Assembly: GCA_905250125.1 (NCBI GenBank)
Contig: CAJNOL010000123.1
Coordinates: 180,672 to 244,671 of the forward strand
Length of the DNA stretch: 64,000 nucleotides
Direction: 5' to 3'
Source of the DNA: Rotaria sordida
Lineage: Eukaryota; Rotifera; Eurotatoria; Philodinida; Philodinidae
Numbering within the stretch: the first letter of the stretch is position 1; each line of letters starts with the position of its first letter. A model generated the notes under the pieces. That model ran no database searches, was not told the origin of the DNA, and saw nothing but the letters and a program-made list of their open reading frames with translations. A program made the position numbers and the translations under genes. Of this stretch, positions 1 through 14,405 are shown piece by piece.

Positions 1-211
1 AATAAAAAAGAATCCAGATCATTTAATTTTTGCATTTAAAAAAAAAGAAATTTAATCTTAATTCTGATTGGTGATTTAAAAGGCAATGATAAATAGCAGG
101 TAGAAAATGAATCATGACCTATTTTATTTGTTCAAACAAAGAGAAAGAACGAAACAAGCAAATAAATTCTCCCACTTACAAGATTTTTTGTTTTTTGGCT
201 TTTTTGTAAAA

Positions 212-1592
212 ATGATGAACGGTTATTATGCGAATCATGACAATGCATTGAACGAAGTACGAAGTATTATTAGTCAAAAAAATGTTGATGATTTAACAAA
301 ATTAATGAATAATGATGACGATATAGGAAAACTTATAGGAAATCTTTATGAAGTATGACATTGATTTGAAATTAAAATGTTCTTTTTTTTTTATTTTGAA
401 ATTTTCTTTTTAGATTCAACAAATGGAAATTATTAGAGAAAGTTTAAAAGAAAATATCAAACGTTTAGCTTTACAAAATCTTGATAAAGAACCAACACTT
501 ATACATGAAAAAGAAAAACTTGGAGGAGTACATGATGAACTTAATAAAGCGAGAGATGAATATAAAACAATTCAACAACAATATGGTAAAAAATATTTTT
601 AATAATTAAATTACAATAAAAATTATTATTATTATTTTTTTTTTATAGAAGAACTAATCGGTGAAACAAATCCAGAAATGATTTGGGTACTCTTGCAAAC
701 AGCAGCATCTGAACTTGAACGATCTACTGAGGTATAGAAAATTATTCATTCAAAATTTAAATGTTCAATGATGAATATATATAAATATAAATGGAATAGC
801 TGATAGCTCGAAGGTATCTCATTATTTAGAGAATTAGTTGTTCCATCATTCTGTGTAACTAGAAGAAACTTGAAGATGTAAGTTTCTGAATACTAAAAAA
901 ATTAGGTTTTAGCATTTCCTAGAGACTCTGAATTTGCGAAATATAATAAGAATTTCATTTTTCTCAAATATTTGTTGGAAACAATTCGAAATTAAATCTG
1001 TATGATCAATTTTTGGAACCATTCCATATATATATTCTAAAGCAGCAAGAAATGTTATCGATATAGAATTTAAGCATGTACTACTATTTATCATGAGAAA
1101 TTCCATGTGATCAATCTTGTTTACTATAGTCTTCAACATTTATTAAATATTATGTTTAACAAAAACAGTTGATTGATTACCTATGGAATTTATACAAAAT
1201 ATTTTTGAAATATCCTTTGTTTAACTTAGATATGAGTTGTAGTGTGATGGAGAATTAGTATCATCTTTTTAAAAATAAATTAATTAGTATGGTTCGACAT
1301 TATCTTTAGATGAATCCTATGTTGATTATACTGCTAGATTTGAATATAAAACTTTTTGTTTCTATTAAATTTTTTTTAGAAAACAGCTGAAGATTTTTTC
1401 GATGGTGAAAAAACTGAAGAAGAAGTAACAGAATTTGAACGTCGTTTTATAGAAGATCGTAAACGAACACATGAATTAAAAATCAAAGCAGAAAAATTTC
1501 ATGAATTAATGCAAATGTCTCAAGCAACATCATATCTTAGTTCGAATCAATATACCCATGGTGGTGGATATCATTCGATGAATATTAATTGA
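212..1592 (+). CDS. VPS37: VPS37-like ESCRT-I subunit (Mod(r) domain)
   Basis: Four exons, 212-352, 414-585, 649-731 and 1380-1592, give a 202-residue protein with consistent splice phases. It matches the Mod(r) domain of VPS37B/C: an N-terminal helical half, then a coiled-coil half with the family-like stretch ERSTEKTAEDFFDGE (compare EEDTENMAEKFLDGE in human VPS37B) followed by a charged helix. VPS37 is a subunit of ESCRT-I, which with TSG101 and VPS28 sorts ubiquitinated cargo at endosomes. The short Pro-poor tail lacks the long proline-rich C-terminus of vertebrate VPS37B/C. The start is placed at the first Met of a MMNGYY run; an upstream in-frame ATG at 107 would add 35 residues of atypical, low-complexity sequence and is less likely. 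Intron 3 is 648 bp, much longer than the first two (about 60 bp), and holds no recognised gene. Confidence 0.85.
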
Positions 1593-1894
1593 ATTTCAGT
1601 CTTTATTTGTATTTTATCGATTTTTGTTTCTGTATTATTTTAATGAAAAAAAGAAAACGAGATAAATAAATATTATATAAATAAATTTGAAAAATTATTT
1701 ATATTATACAATATGTTTACATTTATTTGTTTTAGATTAGTATTGATTGAATTTTTTGATTTAAATATTTAGAAAATCCTCGAATATATTTACATCTATT
1801 CGTATTTATTATCAATATATGAAGAAATTATTTTGTAAATAAGAAGTGTTTCTCACGAAGGAATATATCCAAGTGTCAAATCACTTTTGAGTCA

Positions 1895-2428
1895 GGATTA
1901 TGTGCATTATGTAGATCCTAATGAACTATGAATATCGTGAAAAAATTTCGAGCTATTAGTTTATTGCTGTCAATGTATTGTATTTTTACGGTATTTTTTT
2001 AGTATAGTGTCGTAACCCCCCTTAGAAACACCAAGAAAACGGGATTCTGATTTGAAGCTTTGCAGAGAGACAGATCTTAATCAGAACAGTTTATTGTCAA
2101 AGTTTCAGATTTGATTGCTTCTATTCTAAAATAACAACATTGCCATCTACTGATGTATATGGACAAAGTTAAAAACGTGCTTTTTATCATAGTCATATCT
2201 TAGAATAGAAAAAATAAAATGATCTGAAACTTTCACAATAAGCTGTTCTGATTAAGATCTATCTCTGTGTAAACTTTCAAGGTAAAACTCAATTTTCTTT
2301 AAACTCCTGAAGGGAACATAGCATTGCAATAAAAAAATACAATACTTCAGCAGTGATAATCCGATAGCTCGAACTTTTTTTCAGGATATTCATAACTCAT
2401 TAGGATATGTTTCATCGTCAGAGAATAA
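1895..2428. repeat. Foldback (long inverted repeat) element, family FB1, copy 1
   Basis: Left arm about 1895-2140 and right arm about 2188-2428 are reverse complements with roughly 70-75% identity by eye, including the shared block AGATCTTAATCAGAACAG near the middle of the left arm. The spacer is about 45 bp. No ORF of note lies inside. A second, diverged copy of the same family sits at 17865-18385. The structure fits a non-autonomous DNA transposon of MITE/foldback type; no target-site duplication could be assigned because the ends are degraded. Confidence 0.75.
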
Positions 2429-3133
2429 ATAGGAATCTTGTCTTATCTGAAGTCGATTTTCAAGCCTACTATTTTTCTATTCTATTTAATTATAGTGAAT
2501 GCATTGATGGAAATTTCTATGAAAGTTTTATGTTTAAAATACTAATAATTTTATCAGCAAATTAATATATTACAAAAGACGTTTGTATGAATAGAAAAAT
2601 CATTTGTTAATAGTATTTATATTACTATGGTACTTCTCTATTAATTCTATTTATTCTATTAAGTACGAAAGATATTATTAGAATTGTTAGTCTACGAAAT
2701 CTTTTCACAAAAAAAAATCTAAGTTTATAGACTATGATAAATTGAAATAATTATAATCTTTTTGTAAAATCATTTTTCAATTATTCTTATCTATTATCTT
2801 TGAAATCGATCTTAAATTTTATGTATATTTCTATCTTTCAATAATACTGACGAAAAAAATGTTCGATAAAAAATTAAATGAGTATACGTAAGATTAACTT
2901 GAATATGAGAATATCTCATTAATCATCATTTTTGATCATTAATATATTCGTTCCTAATATATTCTTATATCGATAAAAGAATATAAAATCAAAAATAATC
3001 TTGTCTCTTAATAATTCAAATCAATTGATAACACTTGATTATAAACATTAAACTATTTCATTAATTATCCAATATTTAGATTATAGACTATTTCCATTGT
3101 TTTATATATATATAAATTTTTTTTTTGATAAAT
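2429..3133. other. Intergenic, no gene seen
   Basis: About 700 bp of AT-rich DNA between the FB1 repeat and the RAD51AP1-like gene. Only short ORFs in low-complexity sequence are present. It must contain the upstream control region of the RAD51AP1-like gene, but no specific motif can be assigned. Confidence 0.5.
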
Positions 3134-4910
3134 ATGCCTGGTGCTAAACGGTAAGTTAATTCTCATCTATTTACGTGTCTTTATTTATTTCTTTTTTTTA
3201 TTTAGGACAGCAAAAACAGTATCTTATACAGGGCACAATGATGACGATGGTAAATCTTTTAATGTCACTTATATCTGTCAACTCTTATTTGCATTTCATT
3301 TAGATTTTATTTCAAAAGGTGACAATACCAAAAAAACTCGTAGTATGAAATTAAATGATCAGCAAACAGAATTAAAATCTTCAACTCGACAACTATCGCA
3401 AAAACGTAAAGAAAAGTTCGTTCTTTCAATTTTGTATTGAATAAACCATTAAAAAAAAGAAAAATCATGTTTTTATTAGATTATCAAAAGTTGAACAAGA
3501 AGAACTTGATTTAGCACTTAAACTTTCCAAAGAAACAGTACAATCAAATGAAACTTCAATTGAACTTCCAATTATTACCGATGATAAAGAAAGTTTGAAT
3601 AGTACATCAACAGTATCAAGTCATGGTACAGATAAATATTTTGAAAACAAAAAGAGACGAAATTCTATTGATGTTTATTTTTAGAAAGTAAAACAACAAC
3701 AGAAAAAGAACCTGATGAACCAGATGAAAATTCATTACCAAAAAATAAACGAATGAAACTAGATGAAGAAGGTAAGATATAGATTTTTAATCATTATTTT
3801 ATTAAATGTAATTGTAGAAGAGAATGTTGATGAAAACGAATCTAATAATGGAGAAGAAGAAGAAGACGACATTGGCGAAGAAGAGGAAGAAGAAGAACCA
3901 ACACCACAAAAAATACCTATTCGTAAAAAAGAAGAAAAAAAGAAAAATTCTGGTAGATTGAATCGTAATATAAAAAAAAAGTTACAAACTCAAAATATTT
4001 TTCTTTCCTTCTCTCTTCAAGAAATATTAACAGTAACATCAAGTGATCTTAATTCATCTCGATTAATAACACGTGGTCAACAAAAATCTTCAGGTAAATA
4101 AATATAAATATATTGCCTCCCGAAATTGTTCGACGAAGTTTATTTTCAAATTTTATTTCCATTAAAAATTTTCGAATATGAAAACGATTATTAGTTTTTT
4201 ATCTCCCGGAATTTGTAAATAAGAATTCTGTTTAAATTATACAAAATGATAAAACAAAAAAATCTTTACAAAATGAAATATCTCCCAGCTTTCTACGACG
4301 TTTTCGGACTGAGATACATTAATCATACGAAAGACATAAAAATGTACCTTCTGTCAAATTGATGTATCTTAGTTGAAAAACGTCGTCGAGAGCTGGAAGA
4401 TTTTTCATTTTGTAGAGAATTGTTCGTTCTATTCATAGGTCTCGATGCAGGATGGAGTGGCCTCCCTCCCCAATTTTTATGTCGTGTCTGCAAAAATTTT
4501 GTATTATTGTCGAAAAACTATCGAGTTCTGATTCTATTTCCGGAATTCTAGGAGATGAGAAACTTGACTTTCAATTTTTCAGAGATCTTATTCTTGAAAA
4601 ATTATCAATTCTTTTCATTCTCAAGAATTCTGTGCTAAGATCACTATTTGGCTTCTTATTAGTGTTAGAAAAAATTGAAAATAAACTTCGTAGAATAATT
4701 TTGGGAGCTACTGTATGTACATACATATATCTCATCGATTTAGTTTCAACAACTGATCATTCAAAGAAAAAATCTAATGTACCATTAGGTTTTCCAACAA
4801 ATAAAATAATAATTTCATCATTACAAACATCTCGTGTTGGTTTATCACGTAAAGTTTCTGTTATAAAATCTCTTCATCCTAATCTTAATCAACGTATTGC
4901 TCATGAATAA
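3134..4910 (+). CDS. RAD51AP1: RAD51AP1-like RAD51 accessory protein
   Basis: Eight predicted exons (3134-3150, 3206-3249, 3304-3415, 3480-3625, 3685-3771, 3818-3952, 4022-4093, 4744-4910) join in frame to 259 residues. Three blocks identify it. Near the N-terminus, SYTGHNDDDDFIS resembles the NYSQF...DSDDDFVS motif of human RAD51AP1. A second block, EELDLALKLSKETV, resembles its DLEVALALSVKE segment. The C-terminal RVGLSRKVSVIKSLHPN matches the RAD51-binding LGLSRLARVKPLHPN motif. The centre is acidic and lysine rich, as in the family. RAD51AP1 stimulates joint-molecule (D-loop) formation by RAD51 during homologous recombination in the nucleus. Vertebrate proteins are somewhat longer (about 335-350). 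The last intron (650 bp) carries a hairpin insertion. RAD51 itself lies 15 kb downstream on the same strand. Confidence 0.85.
4266..4415. repeat. 150-bp hairpin (MITE-like) inside RAD51AP1-like intron 7
   Basis: Arms of about 60 bp at 4266-4325 and 4353-4415 are inverted copies of each other (ACAAAATGAAATATCTCCCA on the left, its near reverse complement at the right end). The hairpin lies within the long last intron and would fold in the pre-mRNA. It is small and has no coding capacity. Likely a short non-autonomous DNA transposon; no target duplication was assigned. Confidence 0.7.
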
Positions 4911-5113
4911 GTTTATTTCTTTTACTGTATGTGTTTTATTCTTTAATATGTATATATATGAAAACTAGTCATCATTTATTTATATTTTGTTTGCTGTGTT
5001 CTTAAACATTTTTTTTTTAAATTAGAAAAAATTATCTCAGGAAAAATTAGACAACTTTATTTTATTAGAAAATTCTAGATATACATTCCATAATGTTATT
5101 GATTTAAACTGTG

Positions 5114-7406
<2,293 letters not shown>

Positions 7407-7558
7407 TAATAGAAATTTTATTTATAATACAACATTCATAAACATTTGATAATAGCATCTCAATACTTTACATTTAACCTTTTCTTATTCTATGACTTCT
7501 ATAAGGATCATTTTTGAACTATGAAACATTTAGAAATAGATTTTCTATTAACTTAAAG

Positions 7559-7658
7559 NNNNNNNNNNNNNNNNNNNNNNNNNNNNNNNNNNNNNNNNNN
7601 NNNNNNNNNNNNNNNNNNNNNNNNNNNNNNNNNNNNNNNNNNNNNNNNNNNNNNNNNN
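7559..7658. other. Assembly gap (exactly 100 N)
   Basis: A run of exactly 100 N, the usual placeholder for a gap of unknown size. It interrupts the atypical PKC locus just after the exon ending at 7401. Sequence on the right may not be truly adjacent. Confidence 0.98.
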
Positions 7659-10600
7659 CTACAAAAGAAGTCAATATTTTTCTTGGTATTCAACAGACAA
7701 TATAATGAAAAGTTACTTTCAAGAGCAAGGATATCTATCTTTTAAGTTATCATTACTCCGCATAAGATTTGTATTATTCATTCATCAACATTTAAAGGCT
7801 ACTGTGTTATTTAATTAATGCTTGGATATTTTGTTAACGTTTTGACGAGGTTTTTCTTTGTTAGACATTTTATCGTGAAAATAATAAGAATTGTTTCATG
7901 TTACAGCAATCTATCACCATAAGCCAACAAAATGACGATGTGAATAGAAAGTATTAAACATATTTACTTTAATGCAGATACGACTATTTATTCGAATCTA
8001 TTTTACAGATGGACTATTCATTGGGAGGATGCGGCGTTTTATCTTTTAGCTAAAGAAATTATGAGGATTTTGAAAAATAACAAATAATGATTTAGGATTC
8101 TTCACATATCACAATTGACCCAGTGGATTTGATGATTCCAATGACGAAAAAGACTTTGACGAATTTGGAGAACTCTACTGTCTATAGTAACTGATTAATT
8201 GTTTTCTTATTCTCTAACAATTTTAAGGACGCTAAATAATACCTATAAGTATAATGATGAGAAGAACGTTCCAAAAATCAACACTGGTATTCGTTCTAGT
8301 TGCTCAACGATAGGAAATTATTGATGGTTTTGTCAATACTGTTTATAATGATAAAAATACACATCTCATATGGCAAAACAGCGAAAAACCTGATTGTAGC
8401 GATGAAAACAAGTTCACGTTTCTCGTGCTAAGATCAAACAAGCACTGCATAATACGGCACAAACAAGGGTGACACATTGAAAAAAAACAATGAATTTGGT
8501 CCTCATTTAGTTGTATCCTTTTGATTCATTTATTGAAATATAATTCAAGACATCTTATTAATATAGCGTTTCTAAATCAGAAAATCCAGATTAATCAATG
8601 CTTATCATTTCATCAACAAAACTAATCTCAAATTTACCATGTTTACTGCATAATCTATAGCACTTTTATATGTAGAAAAATAAAAGCATGCTGAATTTAT
8701 CAGATAACAGATAGTTTCAACTTTTCTATACTTGATTTGATTATTTTTTGTCTATGAACGAAATTTACAATTCTATTCGTAGATAGCTAACATAAATAAC
8801 GACGGATGACTACAAAATCATTAAGATCTTGTGTTCTAGTATCGTATGAAATACTAGTAGATGATGATATAAATTTGATAACTTGTATCGCAAAAGAATA
8901 ATCACGATAAGATCGAATTGTATGACAGCAAATAGATTTGAATGAAATAGGATACTTAGAAAAAGAATGAAACAGGACAAAGATGTGAGTACATATGCAT
9001 ATTAGAACTGTTTTTACTCAAGGTTTCTTCGACTGGTAGTTTTTTATACGGATGATGATAATAAAATATGATACAAAAAATATGAAAATAAGTTAATTTG
9101 CTTACTAAAAAACCTACTGGATTATGTTGTATTTTTTCTCAAAGGAAAACAATGTTTGCAGCATTTTAAAAATCTAGCTTTTATGGATTTTTTTTATCGC
9201 ATGGTTATTGGAGTTATGATTACCAGTGTGTCTGTCATAGTATAATCACATGTAGACTTCTTCGTCTAAGTTTATTTCGGATTGCGGATGTGGGGATGAA
9301 CGAAGAGAAGTTTCTGGCCCTCTCTTCAAATGATCAAACTTTGTTTTTTGTTTCAAAAGACATGCTATCGAATTCTCTACAATAACTGTATAAAAAGAAA
9401 CCCTTTTGACATTTTAGAAAGCCCGAAGAGAAAATACATGAAAAGTTTTCGATTTCCATTAAATTGAAGGTAAAAAAACACTGTCCGTGATAGTATCTAT
9501 TTTGCATTTCTCGACACGCAAATAAATTATAAAAATTTTCAATTTTTGAGGAAGATATGTCGTTAAATTCTCTACAATAATCAAAGTGAAAGGTCTCATT
9601 GGCTTATTCTTATTGATCCTATGAAGACTAGATGGATGAATTTATGAAAAGCCGAATTTTATCACTATAAATGTGAAATAAACGTTTCAGAAACCACAAT
9701 TTTATTAGCGAGATCCAGTTCATTGTACGAAGACTCATTGCTGAATACCATGATACTGTCAAATTGATCTTTGTCGTGTTCGAAACTTTCTAGCAAGAAT
9801 TCGACATCGCCAAAAAGAGATCAGTCCTTTAGATTAAGAAGCAAATTGAATTGAGAAGAATAAAAAACTATTGCATCGCATACACTTTTTCATAGATATT
9901 TTTGGAATCGATTGGAATAAATTAATAGGGCATTTCACTTTGATCGTTGTAAAGAATTGAATAATGCATCTTTTTAAAAAATATGTAATGTTTTTTCTTA
10001 ATATGTCTGTGTAGAGATAAATGCAATATACATATAATTATGAATAGTTTTATTAATTTCAATATAATAGTAATGAGCAACTTTTCATATTTTTTTTCTT
10101 TCAATTTTTAAAAATCTATCAAAAAAAAGTCAAAAAGTCTTTTTACAAAGTCATTGTGGAAACGTTGACGATGCATCTCTTGAAATAAAAATCAAGATTT
10201 TATCATTTGTATTTACATAGTTATATTTAAAATAAACTATACTGCAGACATTTTTAAGACACTCGTCACATATTGCACGTAACAACATCTTCATATTTTT
10301 ATTTATTATTAATTCTATGCAAGAAATAAAATTTGATTTATTTATTGGTGAAAAATCTATTATATTTTTATCACGCAAAACCGCCGTAACATATATAATA
10401 GGACATTGACTACATAAGGTTTCCATTAGACTTATGGAATACAAAATAATTAAACTCCATTCAGCCGTACTGATTTCATATAGACAAATAAATCAAAAAC
10501 ATCAATTTATAAATACAAAAAGACCATGAATTATTACAACTATTTTAATGATGAACTAGAAGCTTAACTTTTTTTTGTATAGTATGAAAATATCAAAAGT

Positions 10601-10947
10601 ACCATTTTGTATAATATAGGAGTCGTAACAACTATCATTACATGTATATGGTAGAAGGTTGATCGTAAACATAAAATAGTAAATGTTGTTTGGTATAAAA
10701 AGATAACAATCAGCATATTGAATATCATACCAAAAAACATCAAAACAAGAATATCATGAGTGCAAAATAAAAATGTCCCTGATGTCACACTTGTTATTGA
10801 ATTGTCGTTACTATTCATTACTAAACGATTGGTTAGTAAATGCTATGGATCCTTTCCTCCACATCAAAAAATAAGATCAGATAAGTGAAACCTAAAAATG
10901 CAGAAGAATTCTAATGTGCCAGAGTGTTAATAAAAGCATATATTAGG
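7659..10947. other. Gene-poor region right of the gap
   Basis: About 3.3 kb with many stops in all frames. The missing aPKC C-lobe and C-terminal motifs were looked for on both strands and not found. Two hydrophobic or cysteine-containing minus-strand ORFs at 10151-10444 and 10564-10818 are listed separately. The motif TCTCTACAATAA occurs at about 9376 and 9568 in otherwise weakly similar surroundings, perhaps an old duplication. Confidence 0.5.
10151..10818 (-). pseudogene. Possible remnant of a membrane protein gene
   Basis: Minus-strand ORF 10564-10818 (84 codons) starts MNSNDNSIT with a possible glycosylation site. It then shows two hydrophobic stretches separated by a short polar link, as in TM1-TM2 of small seven-pass receptors. 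A second minus ORF at 10151-10444 follows downstream, with several cysteines but no recognised domain. No convincing splice chain joins them and no family motif (DRY, NPxxY) is seen. It may be chance hydrophobicity in AT-rich DNA or a decayed receptor. Low confidence. Confidence 0.15.
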
Positions 10948-11515
10948 TACAGGGTGTCCGGAAATTCATTTATCAAAAAGGAAATTCAATATCTTCATTA
11001 CAGCTCGAGCAAACGAGCTGATATTTTTGTCAATGATAGAGGCATTCTCAAAGTGTATGTCTATAAAGACATGTCTAGAGAGATCCTTTTATATATATTA
11101 GTATTGACCTCAACAAAATAATTTTACTTTTTCACATATAGAGAAAAAAACAGTATACTTAACAAAGGGGTCTTCCTAGGCTTGTCTTTATGAATATAAA
11201 GTTTGAACGTACCTCTATCATTCATAAAAAAATCATCTCGTTTGCCCGAGCCATAATGGAGATAATCAATTTTTTTTTGGCAAAATGACGTTTGTCCCAC
11301 TCTGTATATTGTTTTTTTCTCTATATGTTGAAAAAGTAAAATTCTTTTGTTGAGGTCAATACTAATACATATAAAAGGATCTCTCTAGGCATGTCTTTAT
11401 AGATATAAACTTTGAGAATGCCTCTATCATTGACAAAAATATCAGCTCGTTTGCTCGAGCTGTAATGAAGATGTTGAATTTCCTTTTTGGTAAATGAATT
11501 TCCGGACACCCTGTA
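10948..11515. mobile_element. TA-flanked foldback element with three copies of one unit
   Basis: Left arm 10948-11160 and right arm 11316-11515 are near-identical inverted repeats (about 95% by eye). The outermost bases are TA-CAGGGTGTCCGGAAATTC and its reverse complement, with TA at both ends as expected for a Tc1/mariner-type target. Between them, about 11163-11309, lies a third, clearly diverged copy in the same orientation as the right arm. Each copy carries the same open reading frame (roughly 55 codons in the arms, about 38 in the middle copy) containing YLHY, KR and NDRG motifs. It could be a composite MITE formed by insertion of one unit beside another. Confidence 0.8.
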
Positions 11516-13382
11516 TATTTCATATTTAGAATTTTAATGGACCGTTTTTCTTTGAATTTCTTGTTACAAACTGAATTCTAATAGAGATATCAATCTTAAA
11601 TGAATTCTTCTGAAAATTTCAGAAAATATGCATTCGAGTCTCAACAGTTCAGAGTAAAAATTTTGGTCCAAAATATTGATTTATTCATGAGCTATTATAA
11701 CAGCAACGATCAAAGAGTAGATCTCCGTGCAACAAGGATTTCTTTTTAAAATCTAATGATATAGATTTTGTGTTGGTTTCTAAATGCCGAGCCAAGACCT
11801 GTCACTACAACTTACAAAATCCCAACATTTCAAAATATTGTTTCTTTACTTGAGATGAAATTTTCTCTCCAAAAAAAATTCGAAAAATCAGGATGTCTCT
11901 ACGGGAAAAAATTGATTTTTTTTTCAAAGCATAAGTCAAAAATGAAAATTGCGGCTCTGCTATTCGCACAAAAAGAGAAAAAATAGAAAAATCTACTTTG
12001 AGTAAAACGCGAAACAAAGCTCGGCTTAGGAACCCAAGCTTCTTTGTTTCTTAATAAAACAGTATAGAAAACAAACTGTGAAAGAGCATAATAAATTCTG
12101 TAAATCGTATTGTTTTTGAAAGTAGACATTGGCAATTATTCAATCGCGTCAAAATCTCAAAATCGAATATTTTGATGAAATCTCGATTTGTCACAAGAGA
12201 GTGGACTTTGAATATTAGTACATTTTGTTTTTGTTTATTTGTACATTTCATTCGAGTAAAAACCTTGCTTTAATAAATTATATTTCTAATGATTTAAAAT
12301 AAGTTTTGATATTTTCGAACTGTATTGTGATATCTGAAGAATCAATAATCAATCTTAAAATGTTTTCTAAATGTATTAGATTTATTTTCATGAATATAAA
12401 GTTTATAGCAAATAAATATGGATATTTTGTTGCTCTCGATTTTTTATTGTACCTGTTAAGTCAATGAGTAAATGAAATAATCAAAAACAAAGTGCAAACT
12501 ATGAAGACTTAAAACAATATTCTAATTATTATTTCTAATATATTTAGCTTTTATTTGATAAAATTACCAAATCACGCAATTAATAATCTATTCAAATATG
12601 ATTGTGTTTTCTTTTTTCTCGAATAAAATTTCATTTTATTAAAGAAAACCTTTATTCATGTATATAGTAAATATACTTTGAATTATGATTGATTATCTCC
12701 TATAACCACATAATTATTTGACCCTGAATGCAATGTTACAAAAAAAAAATAAGTATCCAACAAAAATATTTTCTCATAATACTTTTTCTTCATTTTATTA
12801 AATGAGAATTTGATCAGTATGTTACATGTTAGAAGAAGAAAAAAAACCTATCAGAAATATTGAACTTACACATTTGAATCTCGCATAAATCATTTATAAG
12901 GAAAAAGAAAAACAAAATGTATTATGTTTTTATTTTTATTCTTATCAAAAACCTTGATCATACATCTTTAAGATTTGATACAAATTACAAAATGATCGCT
13001 ATTGAGAACAGAATATACCAAGTTAACCTAAACATTAGTAAATACACTTTCGAATGAAACATTGGCTTCTTTTAAACTAAAGATCATCTTAATAATTATG
13101 ACGATGCATATTCTATAATGATTCATAAGGTGTTTTTATTACATTTGCTTTGCTTTTACCTTTATTTTTCATTATCGATACAGTAATTTGATATATAAAT
13201 AGTTCAAAAAAAGAAAAATAACAACTATTCAAAAATCTATTCTTTTCGACTTTTCAATCATCAGTTTTTTACAAACGAACAAAAACGACACAAAAAAAAT
13301 ACTGTTCATAAAAAGAATTCATATTCTTTTTGTTTTTTGTTTTGAAATTAAAATGTCAAAGAAAAAAAGATAAACATGATTT
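11516..13382. other. Intergenic, no gene seen
   Basis: About 1.9 kb of AT-rich sequence downstream (3') of the neuronal calcium sensor gene. Overlapping short ORFs around 11768-12251 on both strands are low complexity and show no family resemblance. The 3' part (12900-13380) is probably the 3' UTR and flank of the calcium sensor gene. Confidence 0.5.
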
Positions 13383-14027
13383 TTAATATGGTGCAAGAAT
13401 TGTTCGAATACGTTCGTCTGCTTTACATCCTGAGAAAAATTCTTCTTTGGCAATATAATCATCATGATTTGAATCAATTCTTGAAAATATTTCATCAATT
13501 TGTTTTCGTGGATTATTTGAACCTTTTTTATCTCTTCCTAATAAATCAAACATTGATTCAAGTACATTTGACATTTCACTTTTCGATATGCGTTGATCAC
13601 CATTTATATCATACAGTGCAAATGCCCATTCAAGTTTTTCATCTGGAGTTCCATTTAATGTTACATTAATGGCACACATAAATTTTTCAAAATCAATAGC
13701 ACGACTCTTTTTATCCGGATTAAATGTTCGAAAAACATGATCACAAAATCCTTTTGGTTTTCCAGTCGGATATCGATATTGATAAACTTCAACAAATTTC
13801 TGTTTATCTAATAAACCTGATGGACAATCAGCTAAAAATCCATGCCACCAATCAATTATTTCTTGTTTTGTAAATTTTGTTTTATTTAGTAAATTCTCAA
13901 TAATCCTATCAGAAAGTTCTAGTTTTATTTCATTAGCATCTTTATTATTTGTTACTAATGAACTAGAAGATCTTGTTAATGATGTATCTTTAAGTTTTTT
14001 CTTTCCTATTGATCCACTACAACCCAT
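13383..14027 (-). CDS. Neuronal calcium sensor family EF-hand protein
   Basis: A single uninterrupted exon of 214 codons. The N-terminus MGCSGS has Gly2 for N-myristoylation and Cys3 for possible palmitoylation. A Ser-rich extension of about 20 residues makes it longer than the usual 190. EF1 (around DCPSGLLDKQKF) is the degenerate, non-binding hand typical of the family. EF2 loop 103-114 begins with Asn instead of Asp. EF3 (140-151, DINGDQRISKSE) and EF4 (185-196, DSNHDDYIAKEE) are canonical. The motif HVFRTFNPDKK is close to HVFRTFD of recoverin/VILIP/NCS-1. It is likely a membrane-anchored Ca2+ switch in neurons or photoreceptors; which branch of the family cannot be decided here. It is the only intronless gene in this cluster. 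Confidence 0.9.
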   Translation of the reverse strand: MGCSGSIGKKKLKDTSLTRSSSSLVTNNKDANEIKLELSDRIIENLLNKTKFTKQEIIDWWHGFLADCPSGLLDKQKFVEVYQYRYPTGKPKGFCDHVFRTFNPDKKSRAIDFEKFMCAINVTLNGTPDEKLEWAFALYDINGDQRISKSEMSNVLESMFDLLGRDKKGSNNPRKQIDEIFSRIDSNHDDYIAKEEFFSGCKADERIRTILAPY

Positions 14028-14405
14028 TGTAATAAATATTCAATGGACAAGTCTATTGTGATAAAATTTGAAGATTTCATGTAAAAAACAAAACAAATGG
14101 ATAAACATACTCTGATTGCCGTTGATTTCTGTCGTTGATTATATTTCTTGATCGCTCACAAACATACGCTCGTTCTTATGGTTATTTTGATATCATACAT
14201 TTCAATCCATTGACAATATCGCACATGTATAAATGGTAAAAACAGGAAAAAAAAGAGACGAAATAAATAGACAAGTAAATCAAGCGTTACAACAAAGATA
14301 ATGATGATCCATAAAAGTAAATATTTTATATTGCTTAATAAATACAGAAGAAAAAAAAATATGTGACAAAAATGTTTTATGTTAATATAATTAGGTTTTT
14401 TTTTG

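Noticed and set aside
107-211. 35-residue N-terminal extension of VPS37
   Set aside because: Low-complexity, unlike family N-termini; the internal MMNGYY start is more plausible.
909-1139. Minus-strand ORF in VPS37 intron 3
   Set aside because: No domain, lies inside an intron, length expected by chance in AT-rich DNA.
7659-13000. Missing C-lobe exons of atypical PKC
   Set aside because: Both strands were read for the expected motifs (FEGFEYINP, GRSPF) and none were found.
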